Shown here piece by piece: positions 32,463 through 41,830 of a stretch of DNA of 64,000 nucleotides. Each line of letters starts with the position of its first letter. Position 1 is the stretch's first letter. The translations under genes were made by a program, and so were the position numbers. The notes beneath the pieces are model-generated. The model had not been told where the DNA came from and made no database searches. It saw nothing but the letters and a program-made list of their open reading frames with translations. The DNA comes from Serratia entomophila (GTDB lineage Bacteria; Pseudomonadota; Gammaproteobacteria; Enterobacterales; Enterobacteriaceae): contig NZ_CP082787.1 of assembly GCF_021462285.1 (NCBI RefSeq), forward strand, positions 4,216,001 to 4,280,000, in the 5' to 3' direction.

Positions 32463-35400
32463 TTACGCGTGTGCGATATCAGTCACGTGAGACTGAACGC
32501 CGTTAGTGGTGATGCTGCCGTTGTAGTACATATTGGCCGCATCCTGGTGGCTCACGCCCTGCAGGAACGCCAGGGTGTCATGGTTATCCAGCTTGCCGTC
32601 ACCGTTGTTATCAACAATCACATAGCTGCCTGCGCTTGAACCGACGATGCCGACGTGCGACAGCGGTTGGTCTTTAATGCCCAGAATCGCGTTGAAGAAA
32701 TTGATGGTTGAAGTAATGCCGCCGGTGATGATGCCACCCAGAATGCTCTGGAGAGCGTCGTTGGAGCTGTAACCGTAATCCGCCACCTGGGTGCCGTTGT
32801 TACCGTTGATCGCGCCATTGTTGGTCAGCGCCAGGCCAGACTGCTGATCCACCAGGGTATCCTGATGCGTGTTGAAGTCCTTGATGGTCACGCCTGCATC
32901 TACGGTGCTGCTTTGCAGTTTGAAGGTATCCGCGCCGGCGCCGCCGGTAACGATGCTGTTGCCCATCGCGCTGATCACGTCGTCCTGAGCGGTGCCGGTG
33001 ATGTGCACGTCATCGCTCTTGAAGCCGAACAGGGCTGCAATCGCTTTGGTGATGCCGTTGAACGGGAACAGATCCAGGAAGTTCAGAATGATGCCCTGGC
33101 CGCTGCCCGCCACGTTGGAAGTGATGTCAACGCCGGCAGTGTTGGAGGATGCATCGATATTGCGCACGCTGGAGTAACCGGAACCGATGTTCAGATCCAG
33201 GTAGTGGTCGCCAGAGATGTTCACATTGCTCACCTGGCTGTTGCTGCCCGCCAGATTAAGCACGTTGCTGAAATCGCCGGTACCGCTGGAGTTGATGTTC
33301 ACGTTAGACAGCGCAGTACCGAAGATCGCGCTGCTGCTGCTGTTCAACGAGATGGACCCGGCATTCACATCGCTGTCGCTGACTGCATCGAAGTTGATGT
33401 TGAATTTATTGGTCGCATCCTTCAGGAAGGTGAAGTCGATGCTGCTGTTGGCCGTTGCGTCGCCGGTCACTTCCAGCTGAGCGACGTTGTCGCCGGAAAC
33501 GTTAATCACGTGTACCTTGTCCGCGAAGCTGGACAGGACGAAGCCCTGGGTGCCCAGCGTCGAAGAGGCGGAAACGTTGGTTACCGAGCCGGCGTTGGCG
33601 ATTTCGTCAGTGGTCGCTTTACCGTTGATCACGCCGAAATCGAACTGGTGGCCGCTAGACACGTTCACGCCGCTGCCGTTCAGGGTCGCGCCGGTGCCGC
33701 CGATGTAGCCGCCCAGATCGATCTTCTCGAAGCTGCTGAACTGACCGGCGTTGGTGCCGACAGTCGTTTTGTAAGACGTACCCAACCAGCCGGAGGTGGA
33801 CGTGGTGGTCAACTGCTTGGTGATGAAGTTAGCGGAAATGGTGTCTACACCGTTGCCGCCGTTGGCACGCACGTTGGTGCTGACCACGTTAACGCCGTTG
33901 GTCGCGTTGCCGGCCCATTGCAGATTGTCGTTGCCGTTGCCCAGATTGAACTGCGCGGTGCCTGCGGCGATGTTGGCGGCGGAAGTCACCTGCACGTCAT
34001 CGTCGCCGGAGCTGGCGTTGAGGATCACGTTGCCGTTGTTCACGGTTACGTCAACACCGGTGTTTACGCCGTTGTCAGACAGGTTAACGGTGGTCGCGCT
34101 GCCGCCGTTGATGGTCAGATTGGCCAAGTGATCGGCGAACTTCAGGTTAACGGTAGTGGCCGCGTTGGCGTCCAGCACGGCATTAACCAGTACGGCGGTT
34201 TCCGCATTGGTCAGCACGTGGCTGCTGCCGGTGTTGACGGTGCCGGTCGCATTGCCGCCCGCTGCGGAAGCAGACAGGGTAGCCGCGGTTTTGTAGGTCA
34301 GGCTGGTGCCGATGTCATACTCGAAAGCATGCTGCTGCGTCACGGTTGCGGCATCAGTAGCCGTGGAAGTGCGCAGATCGTTGATGATCGCAGTGGTAAT
34401 CAGCGATTTATCAGAACCCAGCTTGGCGTACTGCGCCAGCTGTGCGGCGGTTGCCGGCACGCCGTGTACCGCAGTGAACACGTGCTGGATATAGTCGTTG
34501 CCGCTCAGCGCTGCGCCTTTCTTCTGGAATTCTGCAGAAGTGATCAGCTTGGCCGTCAGCGAGTTCAGCGAGTGGCCATCCTTGTTCAGGTAGCTGCTCC
34601 AGTCATCCAGGCCCTGCGCGTCAACGTTACGCTCAGGGATCGCCAGGAAGATTGAGGCAACCTGCTCTTGTGACGCCAGATCGGCAATCACACCCGGTGC
34701 GTGTGGGGTGGTGTCATGCTGGAATTGCTGCTGAGCCGCCTGATCGTTGGCGCCGACGGTGCCGCGCAGATCGTTGGTCACATTCACCAGCATCTGGCCG
34801 CGGTCGCCGCCATTAGCCAGGAATGAAGTGTAGCTGTTCAGTTCGGTGCTGGTTGGCGCGCGGCCGTAAGCTTCGGTGAACACCAGTTTAACGAAAGCGT
34901 CGTTGGTCAGCGATTTCAGCGCCGGACGATCGTTAACGAATTTGGAGGCGGCCTGCTCAAACGTCAGTGAACCGGCGTTGATTTGGCTGCCCAGTGAATT
35001 CACGGTGCCTGAAACCGGATCGATGCCGACCAGATAATACAGCGCCAGAACGTCAGACACGCCTTGCGCGCCGCCGGCAACATCATAAGACGGATACATG
35101 ATGGTATTCAGCTGGCTATCGTAGTTGCTTTGAGAAGCCAGAGTGCCTGCATCAAAACCGTTATAGTTCAGCAGATCGTTAACCACGGTAGTGATGGAGC
35201 TTTCTAAAGACCCGTGCGCCAGCAGATCGGCCAGGTAACCGTCAGGCGCAGTTTTGCCATAGGTAGACGTGTAGATGCTGTTTAACACTTCCAGGTCGCT
35301 TTTGCCGCCATACAAGCTGACGCCAGCCGCAGAACTCAGCAAAGAATCAACATAGCTTTCTGCTGAAAGTTGGCCCTTTTCAATGCTGTTACCAACGGAG

Positions 35401-35483
35401 TCAAAAGTAGCAGCATCAGCTTTCACACCAAGAACGGAGAATAAAAGTGCCGCAGCCTCTTTCTGATAATTTAAAGATGCCAT
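32463..35483 (-). CDS. slaA: S-layer protein SlaA, type I secreted
   Basis: Secreted surface-layer protein of 1,006 aa, close to the roughly 1,000 aa reported for S. marcescens SlaA. It has no Sec signal peptide. The N-terminal 400 residues contain DUF4214-like repeats (for example IYTSTYGKTAPDGYLADLL and FTEAYGRAPTSTELNSY). The middle is Ser/Thr/Asn/Gly-rich beta repeat sequence. The tail has an RTX-like GGAGADTFKL stretch and a C-terminal part suited to type I export. ATG 35483 lies 7 nt after AAGGAAAG; an upstream Met at 35522 is not favoured. Followed by lipBCD, its exporter. A very low Cys content is typical of type I substrates. Confidence 0.95.
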   Translation of the reverse strand: MASLNYQKEAAALLFSVLGVKADAATFDSVGNSIEKGQLSAESYVDSLLSSAAGVSLYGGKSDLEVLNSIYTSTYGKTAPDGYLADLLAHGSLESSITTVVNDLLNYNGFDAGTLASQSNYDSQLNTIMYPSYDVAGGAQGVSDVLALYYLVGIDPVSGTVNSLGSQINAGSLTFEQAASKFVNDRPALKSLTNDAFVKLVFTEAYGRAPTSTELNSYTSFLANGGDRGQMLVNVTNDLRGTVGANDQAAQQQFQHDTTPHAPGVIADLASQEQVASIFLAIPERNVDAQGLDDWSSYLNKDGHSLNSLTAKLITSAEFQKKGAALSGNDYIQHVFTAVHGVPATAAQLAQYAKLGSDKSLITTAIINDLRTSTATDAATVTQQHAFEYDIGTSLTYKTAATLSASAAGGNATGTVNTGSSHVLTNAETAVLVNAVLDANAATTVNLKFADHLANLTINGGSATTVNLSDNGVNTGVDVTVNNGNVILNASSGDDDVQVTSAANIAAGTAQFNLGNGNDNLQWAGNATNGVNVVSTNVRANGGNGVDTISANFITKQLTTTSTSGWLGTSYKTTVGTNAGQFSSFEKIDLGGYIGGTGATLNGSGVNVSSGHQFDFGVINGKATTDEIANAGSVTNVSASSTLGTQGFVLSSFADKVHVINVSGDNVAQLEVTGDATANSSIDFTFLKDATNKFNINFDAVSDSDVNAGSISLNSSSSAIFGTALSNVNINSSGTGDFSNVLNLAGSNSQVSNVNISGDHYLDLNIGSGYSSVRNIDASSNTAGVDITSNVAGSGQGIILNFLDLFPFNGITKAIAALFGFKSDDVHITGTAQDDVISAMGNSIVTGGAGADTFKLQSSTVDAGVTIKDFNTHQDTLVDQQSGLALTNNGAINGNNGTQVADYGYSSNDALQSILGGIITGGITSTINFFNAILGIKDQPLSHVGIVGSSAGSYVIVDNNGDGKLDNHDTLAFLQGVSHQDAANMYYNGSITTNGVQSHVTDIAHA

Positions 35484-36136
35484 ACGTTTTCTTTCCTTTA
35501 TACAGTTTATGACAGGTGCCAATCGCCGCTAAGCTTGTAAGTGGCAACTCAAGTTCGTAATTAACAAAAACTCTGGGGCCATGGTGTCGTTGAATCCGCG
35601 ATTCAAGCGAGATGGGGAAAACATAAGAAATATACCTACCACTCCATGATAACCCAATGAAAGAGAGGCAAATAAATCCCTACGCCAAATAATAAAAATA
35701 AATTTTATATTAGCGCGCAGGTACTCACTTTCATGGCAGCCAATATATCCGAAAAGAAAAATCCGATCAAAATGACCACCCCATAAGAACAAAAACCCAA
35801 TAAAAAACAACTTAAAAGAATTAAAAACCATGATTTAATAAAAAGATAAAATAAATAACCAAAAATCTAATAAAAATTAGAGTATTTGTTTGAATTTTAG
35901 TTAAAAAAGGCAAGAAAAGCCTCATTCGACAATCACGAATTTGTTTGATCATTCTCATTCAAGTTAATTGCCACAAACAACAAAAAACCCTTTATAACCA
36001 TTGATATAATTTGTACAACAAATAAAACCGACACAATAATTTTATTATTCCTATTAATTGATCAAGTTAAAAACAACGCTTTTTAGCGCCAAAGGGCGTC
36101 AGAATTAAGATTTATCTCAATGAAGAACTGAGAGCT

Positions 36137-36152
36137 TATATTTCGAAATATA
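36137..36152. repeat. 16-bp perfect palindrome
   Basis: TATATTTCGAAATATA reads the same on both strands. It lies about 650 bp upstream of slaA in AT-rich noncoding DNA, where short AT palindromes arise by chance more often. A regulator site is possible. Confidence 0.5.
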
Positions 36153-37076
36153 TATGAGAGCGATTACATCGCGGAAATTTGATAAGAACATTCTTACCGA
36201 TTAGGAATCTTACCAACGGAAAAAACCCAAACAGCCAATAGGAGTGTTGGAGGGGGAGGTTAAATATAGCATTGATTGCCATTACCTTCATATAAGTTGC
36301 ATTTGATAGAGACAACCGTAAGATCAATTCAACCAACTGTTTTAAAAGAATTTTTTAATGAAAACAGTCATAGTTGAATGAGAATGAAAATCGAGTTTGC
36401 GGCGCAGCCTGCAAAATTCCAGGATTAATATTTAGTTACATGTCTTGACAAATAAAGGCATTAACATTCAAGTCAAGAGTAAACACAGCCGGTGGGTGCG
36501 CTATTTTATTCCGGTAGGATTTTATTGGCAGGATCTATCGCCACTCAGCTCTGATAACTCATTCCGTAACGGCAGAACCACCTTATTTACGGCAATGCGT
36601 TGTTAATCCGAGCTTAACATCTGACGGCAGAGGAACATTAGCGCACGGCGGCGCCTCCAAGGCAATGGCGTTTTTGATACCCGGCGAGAAATTGAAACGG
36701 CGAGACATCAACAGATTAGCGCAACAGCCATGATCGCCCCGCCGCGTGGATGGCATGCATGGCCTTAGCCCGAACCGCCGCCGCTTATTCCTCTAAACGA
36801 CCTTGTCCTGGAAAAGACGGCTTGCGCATACCGGTTTTTTGCCACTGAAGGCTATTTCTATCATTGATAAAACATATTGTATTACTGGTGACACGCCAAT
36901 TTATTAAGATATATCTGGGGAGATATAAAACAAGATAACCAGGCTGACTGGCGGACGGAAAGATTAATCAAGGTTAACGGAGAGGAAAAAACAAAAACGC
37001 AGATGGCCAATTACGGCGCAGGCGACAATGCCTGAAGCCTGTGGGAATACTGGGGGAGTCGCTAAATAATAAATAA

Positions 37077-37119
37077 CGGCTCCCTCTCGGCAAGGTATCT
37101 TGCTCTTATGAGGGAGCCG
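37077..37119 (-). terminator. Nested hairpin, candidate terminator or small-RNA end
   Basis: CGGCTCCCTC (37077-37086) pairs perfectly with GAGGGAGCCG (37110-37119), and inside it GCAAG pairs with CTTGC. Read on the minus strand the stem is followed by a T-rich tract (GTTATTTATTATTT). No coding gene on that strand ends here, so it may end a small RNA starting to the right. Confidence 0.5.
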
Positions 37120-37375
37120 CAACTGGCAAGCATCTTCCTGATAATGCCCTGGTGAGGCGCAAGTAGGAAAAGATTCTTTGAACAGGACCGCTACTGTTAT
37201 TACCGCGTATTACGCTATTTCTCGTCCTGTTGCAGAGACTATAAACGCTTGCCCGCGCCGGCGGAAAGGGTGAAAACCACCCTTGTAATACATTAAGAAA
37301 AATGATAGTAAACGCCATAGAGATATAACGATTTTGTTCGAATTTTAATTGTTTAATCAGGGTATTATATTAAAA

Positions 37376-37786
37376 ATGAATATCAACGTGACCGACCAGC
37401 CAAACCCGCAAGACGAAGAGTTCATTATCGACAGCCTGTGGGCCCACAACGATAAAACCCAGCCCGTCGACATTCACCCGCTATTCCTGACCGTTACCGA
37501 CGACGACGGCCAGATTGTCGCCGGCCTGGTCGCCCGCACCTGGTGGGGCGGTCTTGAGGTGCAATATCTCTGGGTCGGCGATCAATACCGCAGCAGCGGC
37601 TATGGCCGCCAGCTAATGCTGCAGGCCGAAGAAGAAGCCCGCAAACGCGGCTGCCACATGGCCTATGTGGATACCTTCGATTTCCAGGCCCGGGGTTTTT
37701 ACGAGAAGCTGGGTTACCGGGTCTATGGCGATTTGTCCGGCTATGCGCATCGGCATACCCGCCACTACCTGGCTAAAGACCTTTAA
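37376..37786 (+). CDS. GNAT-family N-acetyltransferase
   Basis: Acetyl-CoA-dependent acetyltransferase of 136 aa. The central beta strand and CoA loop show as VQYLWVGDQYRSSGYGRQLM (near residues 62-81), with the R/Q-x-x-G-x-G/A pattern, followed by a typical GNAT C-terminus (GFYEKLGYRVYGDL). ATG 37376 is preferred over an in-frame TTG at 37349, although the ribosome site is weak. First gene of a run with a PAS/LuxR-like regulator 27 bp downstream and an NCS1 permease. The substrate is unknown. Confidence 0.85.
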   Translation: MNINVTDQPNPQDEEFIIDSLWAHNDKTQPVDIHPLFLTVTDDDGQIVAGLVARTWWGGLEVQYLWVGDQYRSSGYGRQLMLQAEEEARKRGCHMAYVDTFDFQARGFYEKLGYRVYGDLSGYAHRHTRHYLAKDL

Positions 37787-37813
37787 ATCAGCCTGAACAG
37801 ATCTGAGGTAGGC

Positions 37814-38503
37814 ATGGATTCCTCCCATAAAAATAATGAATATTATTTTAAGGGCCTCATTACCATGATGGAGCACCTGAGCGACCCCTGGGGCATCAAA
37901 GACCAGCAGTCTCGCCACCTCTACATGAACAAGGCTGCCTACCTCTATACCAACACGCCGCTGAATTTTGACGTTGCCGGCAAATATGATCACGAGTTCC
38001 CCGCCGTCTGGGCCGAATGCGCTGCCGATTTCATCGAGCACGACAAAATGACCGAGGCGTCGCGCGATCGCGTCTCGGTGATAGAAACCCACTATTGGTA
38101 CGGGAAAGACAGCCTGACGCCGTTTATCAGTGAGAAACTGCCGGTATACAACGATGATAAGCAGGTGATCGGCGTGATGTGGAACGCCAAGCCGATGAAC
38201 AGCCTGTCACCGTTAAAATACATTAACCAGCAAAAACCCAGCGTGTTGACGACCGAGGTGAATAATGACCTGTTCACCCGTGCCGAACTCGACGTAATAT
38301 TTTTGATGCTTCAGCGGTTCACCGTTAAAGAGATCGCAAAAATATACAACGTCAGTAATAAAACGATAGAAAATCGAATATATAACATTTATCAAAAGGC
38401 CAACGTCCATACGCAGCAACAGTTTGAAGAGTTTTGCAAATACGCCAGCCTGGATAACTATATTCCCGATCGCCTGATAGCCAAAGGCATCCAGTTCATT
38501 TGA
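37814..38503 (+). CDS. PAS-like/LuxR-type transcription regulator
   Basis: Regulator of 229 aa. The N-terminal half (about 15-135) looks like a PAS-type sensor (WGIKDQQSRHLYMNKAAYLY), and the C-terminal half (about 155-215) is a LuxR-type helix-turn-helix with AELDVIFLMLQRFTVKEIAK and NKTIENRIYNIY. Such PAS-LuxR proteins in enterobacteria often control a neighbouring gene. It lies between the GNAT and permease genes, 27 bp and 18 bp away, so an operon is likely and the permease is the obvious target. Signal unknown. Confidence 0.8.
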   Translation: MDSSHKNNEYYFKGLITMMEHLSDPWGIKDQQSRHLYMNKAAYLYTNTPLNFDVAGKYDHEFPAVWAECAADFIEHDKMTEASRDRVSVIETHYWYGKDSLTPFISEKLPVYNDDKQVIGVMWNAKPMNSLSPLKYINQQKPSVLTTEVNNDLFTRAELDVIFLMLQRFTVKEIAKIYNVSNKTIENRIYNIYQKANVHTQQQFEEFCKYASLDNYIPDRLIAKGIQFI

Positions 38504-38521
38504 GCCGCAAGGATCCCCACC

Positions 38522-39823
38522 GTGATTAAGATTGAAGATTATCCGCTCAGCCGAGTGCCGCAGGATAAAAGAGTCTCGTTTTTAAGCGTGGCCATCGTGC
38601 ATATGGGCATGCTGACCGCCCTCGATCAATTTATGCTCGGCGCAGTGCTTGGCAACGCCATGACCCTGGCCGACGCCTTCAGCGCCATTTTCATCGGCAG
38701 CCTGATCTTCGGCGTAGTGACTTACGGCCTGGGCCTGGCCGGCATGCGCGAAGGCATTTCCGGCAGCCTGTTGGCGCGCTGGTGCGGGTTCGGCCGCCTG
38801 GGTTCGGTACTGATCGGCGTGGTGGTGGCCGTCAGCCTGCTGGGTTGGTTCGGCATCCAGAACGCCATCTTCGCCAAATCGCTCGATTTCGCCCTGGGCA
38901 ACAAGCTGGGGTTTGGCCTGGCCGCCGGGTTGTCCGGCAGCCTGCTGACTATTTTGGTCGCCTTCGGTTTCAAGGCGCTGCGCATTGCCGCGCGCATTGC
39001 GGTGCCGATGTTCATCATGCTAGTGGCCTTTATCTCCGTCACCGCCCTGTCCGGGCATAATCTGCAGGAAATCATTCAGCTGGCGCCGCCGGGCGAACCT
39101 CTGACCATCAGCGCCGGCATCACCATCGTCGTCGGCGGTGCCATTGTCGCCAGCCTGATGACGCCCGACCTGACCCGTTACTCCAAAAATGGCAAACACG
39201 TACTGGGCGTGACGATTTTCACCATCGTCGCCGGCGAGTTTGTGGTCAACGGCCTGGCTATCCTGATAGCCAAAACGCTGGGCACGGCGGACGTGGTGAC
39301 CATTATGTCCCAGGCGGCGGGCGGCGCAGGCTTACTGGTGGTGGTGTTCTCCACCCTGCGCGTCAACGATCTCAACCTGTACTCTTCCTCGCTCGGCATC
39401 GTCAACGCGGTCGAAGGCATTACCGGCAAGAAGCTGAAATACACCTATACCACGCTGGTTATCGGCATTTTGGGCACCACGCTGTCGGTGCTGGGCATTT
39501 TGGACCGCTTCGTGGATTTCCTGACCGTGCTCGGCGTGGTGTTCCCACCGATTATCGGCATTATGCTGGTGGATTATTATCTGCTGCGCAGCAGCCGCAA
39601 GATCCTGGATGACAGCCGCCGCGCCGGCAAACTGCCGGATGAAACCCCCACTATCGGCTGGGCGGCGATCGGCGCCAGCATCCTGGGCGGCATCGTCGGG
39701 TTGGCCACCGAGTGGGGCGTGCCGACCATCAACTCACTGCTGGCGGCCAGCCTGCTCTACTGGGCGTTCAAGCTGGCATTCAGCCGCACGCAAAAACCGG
39801 CCGCCACCTCAGATACCCCGTAA
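38522..39823 (+). CDS. NCS1-family permease (CodB-like)
   Basis: Inner-membrane transporter of 433 aa with about twelve membrane segments, typical of the NCS1 nucleobase/cytosine permease family. It starts with DYPLSRVPQDKRVSFLSVAIV and shows the CodB-like GMLTALDQFMLGA near residue 35. GTG 38522 follows AAGGAT by 7 nt. It is not joined to a deaminase gene, so cytosine itself is not assured; related purines or pyrimidine-like compounds fit. Last gene of the GNAT-regulator-permease run and followed by a strong terminator. The nearby preQ0/preQ1 genes make a nucleobase-like substrate worth testing. Confidence 0.85.
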   Translation: MIKIEDYPLSRVPQDKRVSFLSVAIVHMGMLTALDQFMLGAVLGNAMTLADAFSAIFIGSLIFGVVTYGLGLAGMREGISGSLLARWCGFGRLGSVLIGVVVAVSLLGWFGIQNAIFAKSLDFALGNKLGFGLAAGLSGSLLTILVAFGFKALRIAARIAVPMFIMLVAFISVTALSGHNLQEIIQLAPPGEPLTISAGITIVVGGAIVASLMTPDLTRYSKNGKHVLGVTIFTIVAGEFVVNGLAILIAKTLGTADVVTIMSQAAGGAGLLVVVFSTLRVNDLNLYSSSLGIVNAVEGITGKKLKYTYTTLVIGILGTTLSVLGILDRFVDFLTVLGVVFPPIIGIMLVDYYLLRSSRKILDDSRRAGKLPDETPTIGWAAIGASILGGIVGLATEWGVPTINSLLAASLLYWAFKLAFSRTQKPAATSDTP

Positions 39824-39856
39824 TCGTTCAGCCGCCCCTTCGCCTGGCCGCAACAA

Positions 39857-39888
39857 AAAAGGCCGTTCGCATAAGCGAATGGCCTTTA
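39857..39888 (+). terminator. Terminator after the NCS1 permease
   Basis: AAAGGCCGTTCGC-ATAA-GCGAATGGCCTTT, a 13-bp stem with one G-T pair, flanked by A- and T-rich sequence, 34 nt after the stop. It may work in both directions. Confidence 0.8.
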
Positions 39889-40060
39889 AAGATGGGATTC
39901 CCTGGTGTCAGTGCAGAATAACCTTGATGCTCAGAGTATGGGCAGCTCCCTCTCTGGGCTTTATTATGGAAGCCAGCCTGTGCTCGCTTGTTAGTGTTTT
40001 GATCATCAAGAAAAACTTCAGTATGGGGGAACATTAGCTCACAAAATCCGCCCCGGTCAA

Positions 40061-40101
40061 CATAAAAGTGAACACAAATCTTACTTTTATGTTCACTTTT
40101 A
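40061..40101. repeat. Overlapping inverted repeats upstream of the XRE operon
   Basis: TAAAAGTGAACA (40063-40074) and TGTTCACTTTTA (40090-40101) are a perfect 12-bp inverted repeat. CATAAAAGT (40061-40069) and ACTTTTATG (40083-40091) form a second, overlapping one. Either RNA foldings or two dimer sites are possible. The remaining gap (39889-40259) shows no gene. Confidence 0.6.
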
Positions 40102-40259
40102 AACGGATGATAGCTAATCAATTGATTTACACGGTTTTATCATTATGATTTTGCATACCCTGCGAGTCACCCGGCCATCACCGCGAAAAAACCGATGGCA
40201 AGAGAAGACAATTTAAACCGCTAATCAGGTAGTTACACGTAATGGCGCGCGTTTTGGCC

Positions 40260-40288
40260 TGGACAATACCCCCCCGTAAGATATAGTG
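40260..40288 (+). promoter_or_regulatory. Promoter of the XRE-queT-queF operon
   Basis: A -35 TGGACA (40260-40265), 17-nt spacer and -10 TATAGT (40283-40288), each one base from consensus, 31 nt before the XRE start. Confidence 0.65.
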
Positions 40289-40318
40289 GCAGCTGCGTAA
40301 TTATTGTAAGGACTGCTA

Positions 40319-40933
40319 ATGAAGACCACCAACGCACAGCGCAAAATCAACATCATTAAAAATATTGAATATCTGATGCGCACCCGGGGTGAGACCAAGG
40401 CTTCCTTTTCTAACCGCAGCGGGCTGACGCGCACCACCATTTATAAAATCCTCGATGGCCGGGTCAATAACGTTCAACAGGCCACCGTAAACCGAATTTC
40501 AGATTTCTTCGGCGTTTCCTGCGAAGAGATCGAAGACTACGATCTGGAAAAGCTGGAGCAGCTCAACGAAACGCTGTCGACGGAAGGCAACAAGAACCCC
40601 TCCGCGATCCCGGTTATTCCGCAATCGCAGTTTTTAACCGTTTCCCAGCGCAAGATAGGCCAGCTGGTCACGGAGTTCCCTTTGACTTATTTCTTTGGAG
40701 ATGAGTCAAATATGTTGGCAATGAAAATAGAAACCGAAATCAAAGGTTCATTTATCCCTGGCGAGATCCTCATTATCAAACGGCCGCCGGTACTGGTTTG
40801 CGATTCTCCATTATTGTATCACTCGGGAAAAAACGGCTTCTTTGTGGTTAACGACAAAGAATACAGCGGCATGGATAAATTCCCTCAGGACTCCGTGCAA
40901 TTCCTGGGTTATATCGTTGGAGAAAGGCTATAA
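40319..40933 (+). CDS. XRE regulator with S24/CI-like C-terminal domain
   Basis: DNA-binding protein of 204 aa. The N-terminal helix-turn-helix (residues about 5-65, SFSNRSGLTRTTIYKILDGR) is of the XRE/Cro-CI type. The C-terminal half (about 110-204) resembles LexA/CI S24 domains (FIPGEILIIKR), but I see no clear catalytic Ser-Lys pair, so autocleavage is doubtful and ligand sensing is an option. ATG 40319 lies 7 nt after AAGGA. Its stop (TAA) is immediately followed by the ATG of the transporter gene, showing one operon, so it most likely regulates transport and reduction of preQ0. Confidence 0.85.
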   Translation: MKTTNAQRKINIIKNIEYLMRTRGETKASFSNRSGLTRTTIYKILDGRVNNVQQATVNRISDFFGVSCEEIEDYDLEKLEQLNETLSTEGNKNPSAIPVIPQSQFLTVSQRKIGQLVTEFPLTYFFGDESNMLAMKIETEIKGSFIPGEILIIKRPPVLVCDSPLLYHSGKNGFFVVNDKEYSGMDKFPQDSVQFLGYIVGERL

Positions 40934-41830
40934 ATGGAACCGAATCAAAAGTTCAAACTGTTGGGTTTTACCCGGCATGGCACCATCGCTGCCAATGTCA
41001 TGGTATTGGCCACCGGCAAGACCATCACCATGGGGCTGAACGAACTGGCCGACAGTGAAATATCGGAAGATCTGAGCCGGCATGAACTGCAGGCGCTGTA
41101 TCGCAAACTCTACGGCAACAATCAGCAGCAAACCGCCTACGAGCTCAGCGACCGCCACGAACGCTCCTGGTATGCCTACCTGATCATTACCGTGGCGCTC
41201 AGCGTGATCTATATCTTCTCAACGCTGTGCGGCGTTAAACCGATTCAAATCCCCGTCCTGAACCTTATTACGCCCCCGGCTATTTTTATTTACCCCCTCA
41301 CCTTTATCCTGGTGGATATCCTGAACGAGTTTTACGGGCTGCGGCTGGCCAGGCGAACCATCATCATCTCGTTTATGGCCAACCTGATCTTCGTGCTGGG
41401 CGTCTGGGTCACCACGCTGGTGCCGGCCATTCCGCAGTGGGAATACAGCGAAACCTATAACGGCATCGTGCACAGCATCATGGCGGTGCTGGTGGCGTCA
41501 TCCGCCGCCTATCTGATCTCCGAGAACGTCAATTCCTACCTACTGTGCAAGATCAAAGAGCTGACTAACTCCCGCTACCTGTTCGTGCGCGTCATCACCA
41601 GCACCGTGGTGGCTTCGGCCATCGACAGCGTGGTGTTCTGCACCCTGGCGTTTTACAACGTTCTGAGCTGGGACATCATCAAAACCATGATCCTGTCGCA
41701 GTTTATGATCAAAGTGGTCTACGCCCTGGTGGGCGTGGGGCCGATTTACGCCGCCCGCAGCCTGTTTAACCGCTATATCAATACCGATCTTGCCAGGAGC
41801 AATGAATATGCATATCAAAAAACAAGATAA
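40934..41830 (+). CDS. YhhQ/QueT-type queuosine-precursor transporter with N-terminal extension
   Basis: Membrane protein of 298 aa. Residues about 78-285 carry six membrane segments and the vitamin uptake-like/YhhQ core ([21 protein letters not shown]), a family that imports 7-cyano-7-deazaguanine (preQ0) or preQ1. Residues 1-75 form an extra soluble domain absent from the about 220-aa YhhQ of E. coli ([20 protein letters not shown]). Its ATG touches the stop of the XRE gene and its end overlaps the queF start by about 20 nt, so the three are translationally linked. Import followed by reduction (salvage) is the clear reading. The role of the extension is unknown. Confidence 0.88.
   Translation: MEPNQKFKLLGFTRHGTIAANVMVLATGKTITMGLNELADSEISEDLSRHELQALYRKLYGNNQQQTAYELSDRHERSWYAYLIITVALSVIYIFSTLCGVKPIQIPVLNLITPPAIFIYPLTFILVDILNEFYGLRLARRTIIISFMANLIFVLGVWVTTLVPAIPQWEYSETYNGIVHSIMAVLVASSAAYLISENVNSYLLCKIKELTNSRYLFVRVITSTVVASAIDSVVFCTLAFYNVLSWDIIKTMILSQFMIKVVYALVGVGPIYAARSLFNRYINTDLARSNEYAYQKTR

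Larger units (their letters stand above)
35484..37375. promoter_or_regulatory. Long AT-rich region upstream of slaA
   Basis: About 1.9 kb without a convincing gene between slaA (minus) and the GNAT gene (plus). Frames at 35529-35831, 36136-36336 and 37106-37318 have no ribosome site or family likeness. Visible structure: a 16-bp palindrome at 36137-36152, a nested hairpin at 37077-37119, and CATTCTCATT near 35950, a weak Fur-like match. It probably holds a long slaA leader or promoter region and perhaps a small RNA. Confidence 0.5.

Noticed and set aside
35529..35831. 100-codon minus-strand frame just upstream of slaA
   Set aside because: Phe/Leu-rich translation of AT-rich DNA, no ribosome site, and it would overlap the slaA leader region.
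36136..37318. Two short minus-strand frames in the slaA upstream gap
   Set aside because: No ribosome sites, no recognisable features, and one crosses the nested hairpin.
40120..40318. PreQ1 riboswitch upstream of the queF operon
   Set aside because: I looked for the short preQ1-I stem-loop with an A-rich tail and did not find it; the operon instead encodes its own regulator.
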